Assembly (NCBI GenBank): GCA_963965975.1
Contig: OZ014419.1
Coordinates: 4,553,677-4,617,676 of the forward strand
Direction of reading: 5' to 3'
DNA length: 64,000 bases
Source of the DNA: Xestospongia bergquistia
Lineage: Eukaryota > Porifera > Demospongiae > Haplosclerida > Petrosiidae
Both the position numbers and the translations under genes were made by a program. The notes below the pieces were generated by a model, which searched no databases, had not been told where the DNA came from, and saw only the letters and a list, made by a program, of their open reading frames with translations. Shown here piece by piece: positions 40,558 through 53,662 of the stretch (its first letter is position 1; each line of letters opens with the position of its first letter).

Positions 40558-40618
40558 AACTGAGCATGCTCAGTTTAACACGCTGCTTTCAGTTTTAGTA
40601 AACTGAGCATGCTCAGTT
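40558..40618. promoter_or_regulatory. Pair of identical 18-bp perfect palindromes, candidate protein-binding site
   Basis: AACTGAGCATGCTCAGTT occurs at 40558-40575 and again at 40601-40618, 43 bp apart start to start. Each copy is identical to its own reverse complement. The central GAGCATGCTC fits the p53-family half-site consensus RRRCWWGYYY, although the spacing between the two exceeds the 0-13 bp typical of a p53 response element. They sit just before a GC-richer island, which suggests but does not prove a promoter role. Confidence 0.5.
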
Positions 40619-40960
40619 CAACAAACCGCTAAAGTGACGCAATATTTAGTCCTATGTATTAGGTAGCCGCCTCATTTCTGCAAGATGACTATGCCTATTG
40701 GACCGTTGCTACTGCAGGACCGATATATTTTAAAGAAGAAGAGCACAACCGTGCTGCTGTCTACAGTCCGTCGCTTTTGTATCCAATCAAGCTAATATGT
40801 ACCTATCCTTCAATTCTCGTTCACCTCTAATGCAGAAAAACAGTCAACTCGAGGGCAACGACAAAAAGTACGCTTTGTTCCAGCACGTACACAAGCAGAG
40901 GAAGTATTCAGGTCAGAGTAAACGTACGCCATGTGTATATGCGAGAAAGCCCAATTCAGA
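40619..40960 (+). other. GC-richer island with short open frames; possible promoter and first exon
   Basis: CpG dinucleotides and GC content rise sharply against the AT-rich surroundings. One plus-strand frame stays open from just after a TAG near 40660 to about 40829 (DDYAYWTVATAGPIYFKEEE). Another overlaps it from about 40797 to 40911 (EKQSTRGQRQKVRFVPARTQ) and ends at a TTCAG/GTCAGA donor-like site. An ATG at 40684 gives only a short peptide. I could not choose between frames and recognise no domain. A 5' exon of a gene continuing through a long intron is one possibility. Confidence 0.25.
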
Positions 40961-41924
40961 TATTTTATAGCTTTGTTTGGCCCCGATAGTCGCTGTTGTT
41001 TCACATACTTATAGCCTCTTCTAGCTATTTTATGACTAGATACCCTTTGATCTGTTGAGGCTGCCTTATTCTATAGTAAGTTTACTTCTACCTCAGTTTA
41101 AGTCAATATTTAGTTTGGCCTATGCAGTGTAGCATCGATCTGAGGTAGAATTGTACAGAAAGCCGTTATATTGATTGATCGTATTCAGAGTATACGTAGA
41201 GAGGATTTTTCTGTCCTAAACACAACTAAATGGCTAGTGCAAATCTCTCCCAGATAGATAGGTTCTGAGTACTGAGTAACTTTTCATGAATACTATAGCT
41301 GACAATAAGCATGAAGCTTTTAAGTTAGAAGGTCCTGGCAGCTAGCTGACAAGCTTAGTAGCTGTATTTCACATTAAGAACCAGATTTGAAGCTTGGAAT
41401 ATATAAGCACTTCAATAGAATATGAAGCTTACTCATACCAGCAGTTTCGATATAGCAGGCTAGCTTTCTTCTTGGTTGTAGCTTACAACCACAGTCTAGC
41501 TAATGAGAAGTCATCTTGTTAACTATATTAGTGGAGCCTCCCTGCTAAGTACATGAACTCTGTGGGTCCAATAGTCTAATTTTAGAACATGTTCACAACC
41601 CTATTGTAATATTTTGGTGTAATACATGTTGACTAAATAACTAGAGTAGTACAAGTCTTTTTACAAGTCTTTACATAGTTTTAGATGTCTTGTCACTTTG
41701 GTCTTATATTGTACCATCATATCATATAGAAGCTAAATCATTGCAGTATCTAATGATCCAAGTCTTGTTGTGTTCAGTGACCATTATACTATCTATTGTT
41801 ATGTTATATAAAGCAAGTGTTATAACTCTTGTGGTCAACATAGCATGTATGTGGCTTATCCTTTGTTAGTCTATTTACATACACACACCTTTTGAATCCT
41901 ATCACAGTATGACATCTACATATC
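40961..41924. other. Unique sequence without a recognisable gene
   Basis: The stretch carries repeated AAGCTT/GCTAGCT-type words around 41310-41510 but no coherent tandem repeat, no long open frame and no splice-bounded exon that I can support. Confidence 0.4.
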
Positions 41925-42410
41925 CCAACCTTTTGTAAGTCCTATAACATGTATATTCAGACACACTTGTAACTTCCTTTCCTTTAATTTATGGTAATAA
42001 AACTAGTCCTGTGACATGTACATATACAAACCTTTTGATACACAAATGTTTTGTTACTTGTACCACATTATGTCCTATGATACAACCTAGTTCTGTGAAA
42101 TGTACATATGCAAACCTATTCATATACAAATATCTTGTTACTAGTTCTGTGGCATATTCTTTTATACAATATGGTATAACCTTACACAAGGAATATATAT
42201 CATAAGATAACCTTAGGCTAAACACAATGAATATTTTCTGGAGGGGCATGCCTCCAGACTCCCCTAGAAGGTGTGCTGTCGCACACAATTCCTTCACCTC
42301 TCTAAAGTTTCTCTAAGTATTATTTTGCCCCTCCCCCCTTGTCCATTTTTCTTGAAACCTTGACAATACAACCTAACCCTGTGTACATGTATACAAACCT
42401 CATACAACCA
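41925..42410. repeat. Degenerate minisatellite, period about 84 bp
   Basis: The phrase CCTGTGACATGTACATATACAAACC recurs in altered forms near 41940, 42008, 42091 and 42375, with ACAACCTA and CTTGTTACTAG-type words between. Overlapping open frames at 41989-42297 (minus) and 42011-42205 (plus) simply translate it. A GGGGCATGCCTCCAGACTCCCC patch at about 42243-42264 interrupts it and may belong to a separate inserted element. Confidence 0.45.
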
Positions 42411-42654
42411 TCTCCTGCAGCTGTTCTATAAGACTTTGTATTATGTTACATTATTGTCTGTACCCTACATTCATTAGTTTTTCAGTATTTTTGTAGACTA
42501 AAATGATATTCTATTGTTTTCTTGATATATCTTAAATATTATAGTCTTGTAGTGTATGACCCACAGAGTTCATGTACTCCTCTTCCTCTTGCTATTCTTG
42601 TTCCTGCTGTGGTGTGTGGTTGTTGTATATTATTCCTACATATTCCAACATTGT

Positions 42655-42812
42655 TTCTACTAGATAATGCTTGTATCAGTATTTTTACTAGAGTCTATAA
42701 TTTTACTCCAGTTCTCTTACTAGCATCTAAAATTTTACTTTTTACTGACATCTGTAATATTATTACAGTTCTTTTAGTGACATCTATAATTTTACTCTAA
42801 TTCTTTTACTGA
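42655..42812. repeat. Short degenerate tandem repeat at the left edge of the composite array
   Basis: A unit of about 30-40 bp (TTTTACTAGCATCTAAAATTTTACT type) is repeated four times or so with changes. The same phrase, ACTGGCATCTAAAAATTTACT, occurs as a small internal repeat in every 0.9-kb unit further right, so this is probably a diverged outlier of that family. The hydrophobic 92-codon open frame across it (42522-42800) is a by-product. Confidence 0.5.
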
Positions 42813-43060
42813 CGTCTCTATTAGTGTTGTTTTAGTTAACTATAACAAAAACCAAAATGCATTTTAGTAAGCCTAAATCTTTTTAGTTAACTATAACTAA
42901 ATCCATTTTTCACAACTTACTTTAACTATAACTAAAACAATTCTCGGACATTTTAGTGAATATTAAATTTTACACAAATTGATGTGAAGAGTGAAAAATA
43001 TAAGATTACCAAAAAGCAAGCAATTTTCATTGGAAGCACAAGTGTGCCATATAGCATTGT
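42813..43060. repeat. Direct repeats of a TTTTAGTTAACTATAAC motif
   Basis: TTTTAGTTAACTATAAC occurs near 42831 and 42881, with a shortened ACTTTAACTATAACTAAAAC near 42921. The palindromic GTTAAC core and the TAGTGTTGTTTTAGT start suggest a mobile-element terminus, but no matching end was identified. Confidence 0.3.
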
Positions 43061-46000
43061 TGAAAGCCAGGTTTGAAGGTTAGGTCTCTTCTATTATAAT
43101 AGTAATTTATTCTACATCAACATGTGATGATCTGGATTTAGTATATACCTATGATATACTATATATGACTAGACTGGAGATGTAGTGAAGTTCTCTAATA
43201 ACTACTCTATGTAAGATTGAAAATCGAACTGCCCATTTTTATTCTCTAGTTGTTTTTATTCTCTAGTTGCAACATGTTCTAGTTGAGTGCTGGGAATGAT
43301 TTATAGCTGTATCATAATACTTATACTATGTTATAAGTACAATACTACTGACCCTTTTGTCACTCTAATATATTTACGATCTAATCTACATTAACTTATG
43401 ACTACTGTAAGTTGACTTATTAAGTAGTACAATTTTCTACTAAAGAATTTGTTTTAAGCTTTCGTTATTATCCAGAAAGATCAGAATTACTTTATTACTA
43501 GCATCTAAAAACTTACTTCAGTATTTTTTACTGACATTTAAAAATTTACTTCAGTATGGCATCTAGAATTTTTTGTGTCCTGTTCATTGGCATCAGGGCT
43601 TTTGTTAAGTTTTCTTTCATGGTTTGTATCAGCGTGGAGGGTTTGAAAGTTAGGTTTTATAGCAGATGTCTATGAAATAATTATAAACTCTTCTCTTTAT
43701 CTCTACCAACTAAGTAATTTTAATATACAAAAGACTCTTGTCAATTTATAATAATTATTATTGCTCTGTTATAATAAGTATTTTTCATTTTATAGTAGGA
43801 CTGTTTTCTACTGGAGATGACCATCAACTGATTGAGAGTTATAAACTCAACAATTTAAATGATACCTTTTTTTAGGATAAGAGTAGAATAGGTCTGTTTA
43901 CTGACCGGTCTATTGGAGATGATTGTCCTACTTCTAGTAAGTTAATAGAAACACTTGTATTAAATAAAAGTTTTTACTGTTTGTTCTCTTCTATTATAAT
44001 AGTAATTTATTCTACATCAACATGTGATGATCTGGATTTAGTATAGTCCTATGATATACTATATATGACTAGACTGGAGATGATGTAGTGAAGTTCTCTA
44101 ATAACTCTGAATTATTTAACTCCCTTTATAATTTTTTGTAAATTAATGCTGACATCTCGTTGTCATTGTATTACTGGTATCTGGCTTGGTTTTGAATGTT
44201 AGGTTTGTGGTGGTCTGGAAGGGTTACATTTTATTTACTGGTGTTTGTGAAGTCTAGACTCTTCTTCTCTTTATCCCTAATAAGTGACATGGACTGTTGT
44301 ACACTAGAATTATTAAGTAATTTAATATACAACAGACTCTTGTCAATTTATAATAATTATTATTGCTCTGTTATAATAAGTATTTTTCATTTTATAGTAG
44401 GACTGTTTTCTACTGGAGATGACCATTAACTAACTGAAGTTATAAACTCAACAATTTAAATGATACCTTCTTTTAGGATAGAGTAGAATAGGTCTGTTTA
44501 CTGACTGGTCTATTGGAGATGATTGTCCTACTTCTAGTAAGTTAATAGAAACACTTATGTTAAATAATGTTTTTACTATTTGTTCTCTCCTATTATAGTA
44601 GTAATTTATTCTACATCAACATGTGTTGATCTGGATTTAGTGTAGTCCTATGATATACTATATATGACTAGACTGGAGATGATGTAGTGAAGTTCTCTAA
44701 TAACTACTCTATGTAAGATTGAAAATCAAACTGCCCATTTTTATTCTCTAGTTGTTTTTATTCTCTAGTTGCAACATGTTCTAGTTGAGTGCTGGGAATG
44801 ATTTATAGCTGTATCATAATACTTATACTATGTTATAAGTACGATACTACTGACCCTTTTGTCACTCTAATATATTTACGATCTAATCTACATTAACTTA
44901 TGACTACTGTAAGTTGACTTATTAAGTAGTACAATTTTCTACTAAAGAATTTGTTTTAAGTTTTTGTTATTATCCAGAAAGATCAGAATTACTTTATTAC
45001 TAGCATCTAAAAACTTACTTCAGTATTTTTTACTGGGATCTAAAAATTTACTTCAGTATGGCATCTAGAATTTTTTGTGTCCTGTTCATTGGCATCAGGG
45101 CTTTTGTTAAGTTTCTTTCATGGTTTGTATCAGCCTGGAGTGTTTGAAAGTTAGGTTTTATAGCAGATGTTTATGAAATATAAACTCTTCTCTTTATCCC
45201 TACCAACTAAGTAATTTTAATATACAACAGACTTTTGTCAATTTATAATAATTATTATTGCTCTGTTATAATAAGTATTTTTCATTTTGTAGTAGGACTG
45301 TTTTCTACTGGAGATGACCATCAACTGATTGAGAGTTATAAACTCAACAATTTAAATGATACCTTCTTTTAGGATAAGAGTAGAATAGGTCTGTTTACTG
45401 ACTGGTCTTTTGGAGATGATTGTCCTACTTTTAGTAAGTTAATAGAAACACTTATGTTAAATAATGTTTTTACTATTTGTTCTCTTCTATTATAATAGTA
45501 ATTTATTCTACATCAACATGTGATGATCTGGATCTAGTATAGTCCTATGATATACTATATATGACTAGACTAGAGATGATGTAGTGAAGTTCTCTAATAA
45601 CTACTCTATGTAAGATTGAAAATCAAACTGCCCATTTTTATTCTCTAGTTGTTTTTATTCTCTTGTTGCAACATGTTCTAGTTGAGTGCTGGGAATGACT
45701 TATAGCTGTATCATAATACTTATACTATGTTATAAGTATGATACTACTGACCCTTTTGTCACTCTAATATATTTACGATCTAATCTACATTAACTTATGA
45801 CTACTGTAAGTTGACTTATTAAGTAGTACAATTTTCTACTAAATGAACTATTTAATAGGATGGACAGGTTTAATGATCACTGGTAGTGATGATCTGATGT
45901 ACCAGATGCCAAAAGTCAAGTATTACTATTGTTTTCCATGCGGATAAAGAGGTGTAAATCTACCAATTCATCTTGTCCTTTGAGTTAATCTCTTTAGCCA

Positions 46001-46255
46001 AAGAATTTGTTTAAAGCTTTCGTTATTATCCAGAAAGATGAGAATTACTTTATTACTAGAATTACTTTATTACTGGCATCTAAAAATGTACTACAGTGTT
46101 TTTACTGGCATGTAGAATTTTACTTCAGTATTTTTAACTGGCATCTAAAAATTTACTTCAGTATGGCATCTAGAATTTTTCGTGTCTTGTTCATTGGCAC
46201 CAGGGTTTTTGTTATTTCATTCATGGTTTGTATCAGCGTGGAGGGTTTGAAAGTT

Positions 46256-47928
46256 AGTGTTTATTTTACACTAGAATTACAAGTAATAATTGTTATTGGT
46301 GCTCTGTTGTAATAGCTATTTTTCATTTTATACTTGTTCTGTAGTGTAATGATATAATGTTCTAATGGCTGTGTGTTGTATAGTAAGAACAATGTTAGAA
46401 CAAAACAAATTCTGTTTCATTTAGTAGGTCTATCAATAAAGTAATAAGAGATGATCTGATAACAATTGTTAATATAGCTACTGTAAGTTGAATTATTAAA
46501 TAGTACAATGTCTACTAAATGAACCTCAATTTTCTATAATAGGATAGAAAGGTTAATGTCACTGGTAATGATGATCTTATGTACATTAACTGATGACTAA
46601 TGTAAGTTATCTGTTATAATAATATGGACATCTCTTTACTAAACATGTATTTTAATAATTTTTAGATGGACTTTAGTCTATTATATAGGGGTATCATTAA
46701 CTCAATGCGTGACTAGACTGGACTGGAAGTGATGCAGTGATGTTCTCTAATAATTACTCTATGTAAGATTGATCTTTATATACCTTTTGTTAAACTTTTC
46801 ATTCTGTAGTGATGTTCAAATTGAGTGTACTGAGATGGTGGAGATGATGAATGAGACGATGATGGAGACGATGATTGAGATGGTGATGGAGATGATGGAG
46901 ATGGTGGTGATGGTGATTGTGATGGTGATGGAGATAATGGTTGTTAGTTACACTATATATAGTACAATTATAAACTGTTTTGGTCTCGTTTAATTGGTTT
47001 ATCGACTACTAACACGGTGTGGACATCAATAATTGTTCATGGGTCTGGAAAAATATTCAACATTGCTGGTTGTGGCTCTTTATCTTGGTTCTTGAGGTTG
47101 ACAGTCTTTGTGTGTTGAGTATGGTCAGGGATCAGTTTGTGGGTTGTGTATATGGACATCATAATGTGTGGTTGATGAGTGTGGGGTATTAATAGGTGGA
47201 TTTGGACATTGGAGAACTGTTTGTATGTTATTTTGTCAATACTTTCTAATACTGTATCCTCTTCCTTGTCTTGTGGTACCTCACATCTCATTCATCTTTG
47301 TCTTTTGTGTATCTATATACAAACTCTCCCTGTATAACCTTCTAGGTGTTGTTGATGTATAACGGTGACCCTTTCTCTTGATACTAAACCTGATGTCAGA
47401 CCTTCCATATTTATTTTAATCCCTTTGTGCGTGTCTGTTACTGTGTGATAATGTTCCATAACTTATGTCTGCCATATTAACTCCCTTTGTGTTGTGTAAT
47501 CCTGAATTATTTAACCAATTGTGTGCGTCATCTAATCCTGAATAATTTAACCTCTTCTGTTTTTAATTGTTGACCATTGAGTGTGTTGTGTATTAACCCC
47601 TTGTGTGTGTCGTATAATGTTGAATTATTTAACCCTCCATTTCATAATTTATCCCTTTATGTGTGCTTTATAATCCTGAATAATTTAATCCCTTCTGTTT
47701 CGTAGTTGTTAACCATTGAGTGTGTTGCATATTTACCCCTTATGTGTGCTGTATAAGCCTGAATTATTTAACTCCCTTTATAATTTTTTGTAAATTAATG
47801 CTGACATCTCGTTGTCATTGTATTACTGGTATCTGGCTTGGTTTTGAAGGTTAGGTTTGTGGTGGTCTGGAAGGGTTACATTTTATTAACTGGTGTTTGT
47901 GAAGTCTAGGCTCTTCTTCTCTTTATCC
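46256..47928. repeat. 1.7-kb block of the composite array, copy 1
   Basis: It diverges from the 0.9-kb unit after GGTTTGAAAGTTAG and rejoins at CTCTTTATCCCTAATAAG. It contains a GATGGA-type minisatellite (46833-46940) and a run of about 60-bp degenerate repeats with AATTATTTAACC (47470-47770). The 86-bp segment starting GGTGACCCTTTCTC is present once here, whereas the other copies have it twice. Confidence 0.88.
46833..46940. repeat. GATGGA/GATGGT-type minisatellite, copy 1
   Basis: Imperfect GAGATGATG, GAGACGATG and GGTGATG trinucleotide-like repeats, read as a methionine-rich peptide in one frame. Counterparts lie at 51599-51705, 57381-57475 (12 bases shorter) and 63001-63107. Confidence 0.85.
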
Positions 47929-50900
47929 CTAATAAGTGACATGGACTGTTGTTCACTAGAATTATTAAGTAATTTAATATACAACAGACTCTTGTCAATT
48001 TATAATAATTATTATTGCTCTGTTATAATAAATATCTTTCATTTTATAGTAAGACTGTTTTCTACTGGAGATGATCAACTAATTGAGAGTTATAAACTCA
48101 ACAATTTAAATGATACCTTCTTTTAGGATAAGAGTAAAATAGGTCTGTTTACTGACTGGTCTATTGGAGATGATTGTCCTACTTCTAGTAAGTTAATAGA
48201 AACACTTATATTAAATAAATTTTTTTACTGTTTGTTCTCTTCTATTATAATAGTATTTTATTCTACATAATAGTAATTTATTCTCTAGTTGTTTTTGTTC
48301 TCTAGTTGCAACATGTTCTAGTTGAGTGCTGGGAATGATTACAGCTGTATCATAATACGTTTTGTCACTCTTTATGATCTAATCTACATTAACTTATGAC
48401 TACTGTAAGTTGAGTTAATAAATAGTAGAATTTTCTACTGAATAAACTATTTAATAGGATGGTCAGGTTTAATGATCACTGGTAGTGATGATCTGATGTA
48501 CCAGATGCCAAAAGTCAAGTATTACTATTGTTTTCCATGCGGATAAAGAGCTGTAAATCTACCAATTCATCTTATCGTTTGAGTTAATGTTTTTAGCCAA
48601 AGAATTTGTTTAAAGCTTTCGTTATTATCCAGAAAGATCGGAATTGCTTTATTACTGGCATCTAAAAATTTACTTCAGTTTTTTTACTGGCATCTAAATA
48701 TTTACTACAGTATGGCATGTAGAATTTTACTTCAGTATTTTTTACTGGGATCTAAAAATTTACTTCAGTATGGGATCTAATGATACTACATTAAACTTTT
48801 TCGTGTCCTGTTCATTGGCATCAGGGCTTTTGGTAAGTTCTCATTCATGGTTTGTATAAACTCAACAATTTAAATGATACCTTCTTTTAGGATAGAGTAG
48901 AATAGGTCTGTTTACTGACTGGTCTTTTGGAGATGATTGTCCTACTTCTAGTAAGTTAATAGAAACACTTATGTTAAATAATGTTTTTACTGTTTGTTCT
49001 CTTCTATTATAATAGTAATTTATTCTACATCAACATGTGATGATCTGGATTTAGTATAGTCCTATGATATACTATATATGACTAGACTGGAGATGATGTA
49101 GTGAAGTTCTCTAATAACTATTCTATGTAAGATTGAAAATCAAACTGCCCATTTTTATTCTCTAGTTGTTTTTATTCTCTAGTTGCAACATGTTCTAGTT
49201 GAGTGCTGGGAATGATGATAGCTGTATCATAATACTTATACTATGTTATAAGTACGATACTACTGACCCTTTTGTCACTCTAATATATTTATGATCTAAT
49301 CTACATTAACTTATGACTACTGTAAGTTGACTTATTAAATTAAGTAGTACAATTTTCTACTAAAGAATTTGTTTTAAGCTTTTGTTGTTATCCAGAAAGA
49401 TCAGAATTACTTTATTACTAGCATCTAAAAATTTACTTCAGTATTTTTTACTGGGATCTAAAAATTTACTTCAGTATGGCATCTAGAATTTTTCGTGTCC
49501 TGTTCATTGGCATCAGGGCTTTTGTTAAGTTTTCTTTCATGGTTTGTATCAGCCTAGAGGGTTTGAAAGTTAGGTTTTATAGCAGATGTCTATGAACTAA
49601 GTAATTTTAATGTACAACAGACTCTTGTCAATTTATAATAATTATTATTGCTCTGTTATAATAAGTATTTTTCATTTTATAGTAGGACTGTTTTGTACTG
49701 GAGATGACCATCAACTGATTGAGAGTTATAAACTCAACAATTTAAATGATACCTTCTTTTAGGATAGAGTAGAATAGGTCTGTTTACTGACCGGTCTATT
49801 GGAGATGATTGTCCTACTTCTAGTAAGTTAATAGAAACACTTGTATTAAATAAAAGTTTTTACTGTTTGTTCTCTCCTATTATAATAGTAATTTATTCTA
49901 TATCAACATGTGATGATCTGGATTTAGTGTAGTCCTATGATATACTATATATGACTAGACTAGAGATGATGTAGTGAAGTTCTCTAATAACTACTCTATG
50001 TAAGATTGAAAATTAAACTGCCCATTTTTATTCATTTATATTTTATTTTACATTTTATAGTAGACTTGTAGTAGGACTGTTTTCTACTGGAGATGACCAT
50101 CAACTTATTGAGAGTTATAAAGTCAACAATTTAAATGATACCTTCTTTTAGGATAAGAGTAGAATAGGTCTGTTTACTGACTGGTCTATTGGAGATGATT
50201 GTCCTACTTCTAGTAAGTTAATAGAAACACTTATGTTAAATAATGTTTTTACTGTTTGTTCTCTTCTATTATAATAGTAATTTATTCTACATCAACATGT
50301 GTTGATCTGGATTTAGTATAGTCCTATGATATACTATATATGACTAGACTGGAGATGATGTAGTGAAGTTCTCTAATAACTACTCTATGTAAGATTGAAA
50401 ATCAAACTGCCCATTTTTATTCTCTAGTTGCAACATGTTCTAGTTGAGTGCTGGGAATGATTTATAGCTGTATCATAATACTTATACTATGTTATAAGTA
50501 CGATACTACTGACCCTTTTGTCATTCTAATATATTTATGATCTAATCTACATTAACTTATGACTACTGTAAGTTGACTTATTAAGTAGTACAATTTTCTA
50601 CTAAATGAACTATTTAATAGGATGGACAGGTTTAATGATCACTGGTAGTGATGATCTGATGTACCAGATGCCAAAAGTCAAGTATTACTATTGTTTTCCA
50701 TGCGGATAAAGAGGTGTAAATCTACCAATTCATCTTGTCCTTTGAGTTAATCTCTTTAGCCAAAGAATTTGTTTAAAGCTTTCGTTATTATCCAGAAAGA
50801 TGAGAATTACTTTATTACTAGAATTACTTTATTACTGGCATCTAAAAATGTACTACAGTGTTTTTACTGGCATGTAGAATTTTACTTCAGTATTTTTAAC

Positions 50901-51018
50901 TGGCATCTAAAAATTTACTTCAGTATGGCATCTAGAATTTTTCGTGTCTTGTTCATTGGCACCAGGGTTTTTGTTAACTTTTCATTCATGGTTTGTATCA
51001 GCGTGGAGGGTTTGAAAG

Positions 51019-52770
51019 TTAGTGTTTATTGTACACTAGAATTACAAGTAATAATTGTTATTGGTGCTCTGTTGTAATAGCTAATTTTCATTTTATACTT
51101 GTTCTGTAGTGTAATGATATAATGTTCTAATGGCTGTGTGTTGTATAGTAAGAACAATGTTAGAACAAAACAAATTCTGTTCCATTTAGTAGGTCTATCA
51201 ATAAAGTAATAAGAGATGATCTGATAACAATTGTTAATATAGCTACTGTAAGTTGAATTATTAAATAGTACAATGTCTACTAAATGAACCTCAATGTTCT
51301 ATAATAGGATAGAAAGGTTAATGTCACTGGTAATGATGATCTTATAAACATTAACTGATGACTAATGTAAGTTATCTGTTATAATAATATGGACATCTCT
51401 TTACTAAACATGTATTTTAATAATTTTTAGATGGACTTTAGTCTATTATATAGGGGTATCATTAACTCAATGCGTGACTAGACTGGACTGGAAGTGATGC
51501 AGTGATGTTCTCTAATAATTACTCTATGTAAGATTGATCTTTATATACCTTTTGTTAAACTTTTCATTCTGTAGTGATGTTCAAGTTGAGTGTACTGAGA
51601 TGGTGGAGATGATGAATGAGACGATGATGGAGACGATGATTGAGATGGTGATGGAGATGATGGAGATGGTGGTGGTGGTGATTGTGATGGTGATGGAGAT
51701 AATGGTTGTTAGTTACACTATATATAGTACAATTATAAACTGTTTTGGTCTCGTTTAATTGGTTTATTGACTACTAACACGGTGTGGACATCAATAATTG
51801 TTCATGGGTCTGGAAAAATATTCAACATTGCTGGTTGTGGCTCTTTATCTTGGTTCTTGAGGTTGACAGTCTTTGTGTGTTGAGTATGGTCAGGGATCAG
51901 TTTGTGGGTTGTGTATATGGACATCATAATGTGTGGTTGATGAGTGTGGGGTATTAATAGGTGGATTTGGACATTGGAGAACTGTTTGTATGTTATTTTG
52001 TCAATACTTTCTAATACTGTATCCTCTTCCTTGTCTTGTGGTACCTCACATCTCATTCATCTTTGTCTTTTGTGTATCTATATACAAACTCTCCCTGTAT
52101 AACCTTCTAGGTGTTGTTGATGTATAACGGTGACCCTTTCTCTTGATATTAAACCTGATGTCAGACCTTCCATATTTATTTTAATCCCTTTGTGTGTGTC
52201 TGTTACTGTATAATGGTGACCCTTTCTCTTGATATTAAACCTGACGTCAGACCTTCCATATTTATTTTAATCCCTTTGTGCGTGTCTGTTACTGTGTGAT
52301 AATGTTCCATAACTTATGTCTGCCATATTAACTCCCTTTGTGTTGTGTAATCCTGAATTATTTAACCAATTGTGTGCGTCATCTAATCCTGAATAATTTA
52401 ACCTCTTCTGTTTTTAATTGTTGACCATTGAGTGTGTTGTGTATTAACCCCTTGTGTGTGTCGTATAATGTTGAATTATTTAACCCTCCATTTCATAATT
52501 TATCCTTTTATGTGTGCTTTATAATCCTGAATAATTTAATCCCTTCTGTTTCGTAGTTGTTAACCATTGAGTGTGTTGCATATTTACCCCTTACGTGTGC
52601 TGTATAAGCCTGAATTATTTAACTCCCTTTATAATTTTTTGTAAATTAATGCTGACATCTCGTTGTCATTGCATTACTGGTATCTGGCTTGGTTTTGAAG
52701 GTTAGGTTTGTGGTGGTCTGGAAGGGTTACATTTTATTAACTGGTGTTTGTGGGCTCTTCTTCTCTTTAT
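51019..52770. repeat. 1.7-kb block of the composite array, copy 2
   Basis: It has the same landmarks as copy 1 and near-identical sequence, but carries the 86-bp GGTGACCCTTTCTC segment twice (52129 and 52215). It is followed directly by the unit that the Penelope-like element interrupts. The internal minisatellite is at 51599-51705. Confidence 0.88.
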
Positions 52771-52900
52771 CCCTAATAAGTGACATGGACTGTTGTTCAC
52801 TAGAATTATTAAGTAATTTAATATACAACAGACTCTTGTCAATTTATAATAATTATTATTGCTCTGTTATAATAAATATCTTTCATTTTATAGTAGGACT

Positions 52901-53662
52901 CTTAAAAAGCAAGAAAAACTGTCTCCTAATCTTTATTCTCTCCTACATAGCTCCAATGGAATCACTCCATAAATGTTTGGGCTACCGAAAATTCATAAAC
53001 CAGATGTCCCCCTCAGACCTATTGTATCTTTTTATTCCTCACCTTCCTACCGACTATCAAAATATCTATGCCGTCTACTTTCACCTTTGGTTGGGAACAC
53101 TCCCACCCATATCAGGAATGCTAGTGAGTTCTCCACCTTCATCAACACACAGCATTTAGGAGAAGAAATACTTGTGTCTTTTGATGTAGTCTCTCTCTTC
53201 ACTAAAGTACCAATTGAGTTGGCAATTTATGTTGCAAGGGAACGTCTACAAGAAGACAACACCTTAGAGGACAGAACTGCCCTATCTATTAATGACATAA
53301 TACAGCTTCTTGAGTTCTGTCTCAAAGCCACTTACTTTTCATTTAGAGGACAATTTTATCAAAAAATTTTTGGAACTGCTATGGGTTCCCCTGTGTCAGT
53401 GATTGCAGCAGATATGGTGATGGAGAATATAGAACAAAGGGCCTTAACCTCCTTTTCACACCCTCCTATTTTCTGGAAAAGGTATGTAGATGACACCTGT
53501 GTTGCCCTACTACCTTCGATGGTTGAGAGTTTCCATCAACATCTCAACTCCATTGAACCGTCAATCCAGTTTACAGTAGAGATGGAAAGCAATGGTTGTT
53601 TACCCTTTTTGGACATCCTCATCACTAGAGATAGTGATGGGTCACTATCAACTGCAGTTTAA
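52901..53662 (+). pseudogene. Penelope-like reverse transcriptase, truncated, with in-frame stops
   Basis: It copies element RNA into DNA. The open frame from 52973 has GLPKIHKPDVPLRPIVSF (typical N-terminal block of Penelope RTs), VSFDVVSLFTKVP (motif A with the catalytic D), GTAMGSPVSVIAADMVMENI (motif B), FWKRYVDDTCVAL (motif C, YVDD) and LPFLDILITRD. The upstream frame SPNLYSLLHSSNGITP is coding-like and joined to it by a TAA at 52970, so the ATG at 52973 is incidental rather than a real start. The frame ends at TAA 53660-53662 where the family continues with a YRKPTHTDQYL-like stretch; a few codons are missing there. Full Penelope proteins are much longer at the N-terminus. Confidence 0.92.

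Noticed and set aside
42240-42310. G/C-rich patch GAGGGGCATGCCTCCAGACTCCCC followed by GTGTGCTGTCGCACAC, possibly a hairpin or transposon tail
   Set aside because: The inverted repeats are short and isolated, and no element boundaries or second copy were found in the window.
42522-42800. A 92-codon hydrophobic open frame resembling a membrane protein
   Set aside because: It translates a degenerate AT-rich tandem repeat, which explains the hydrophobic composition.
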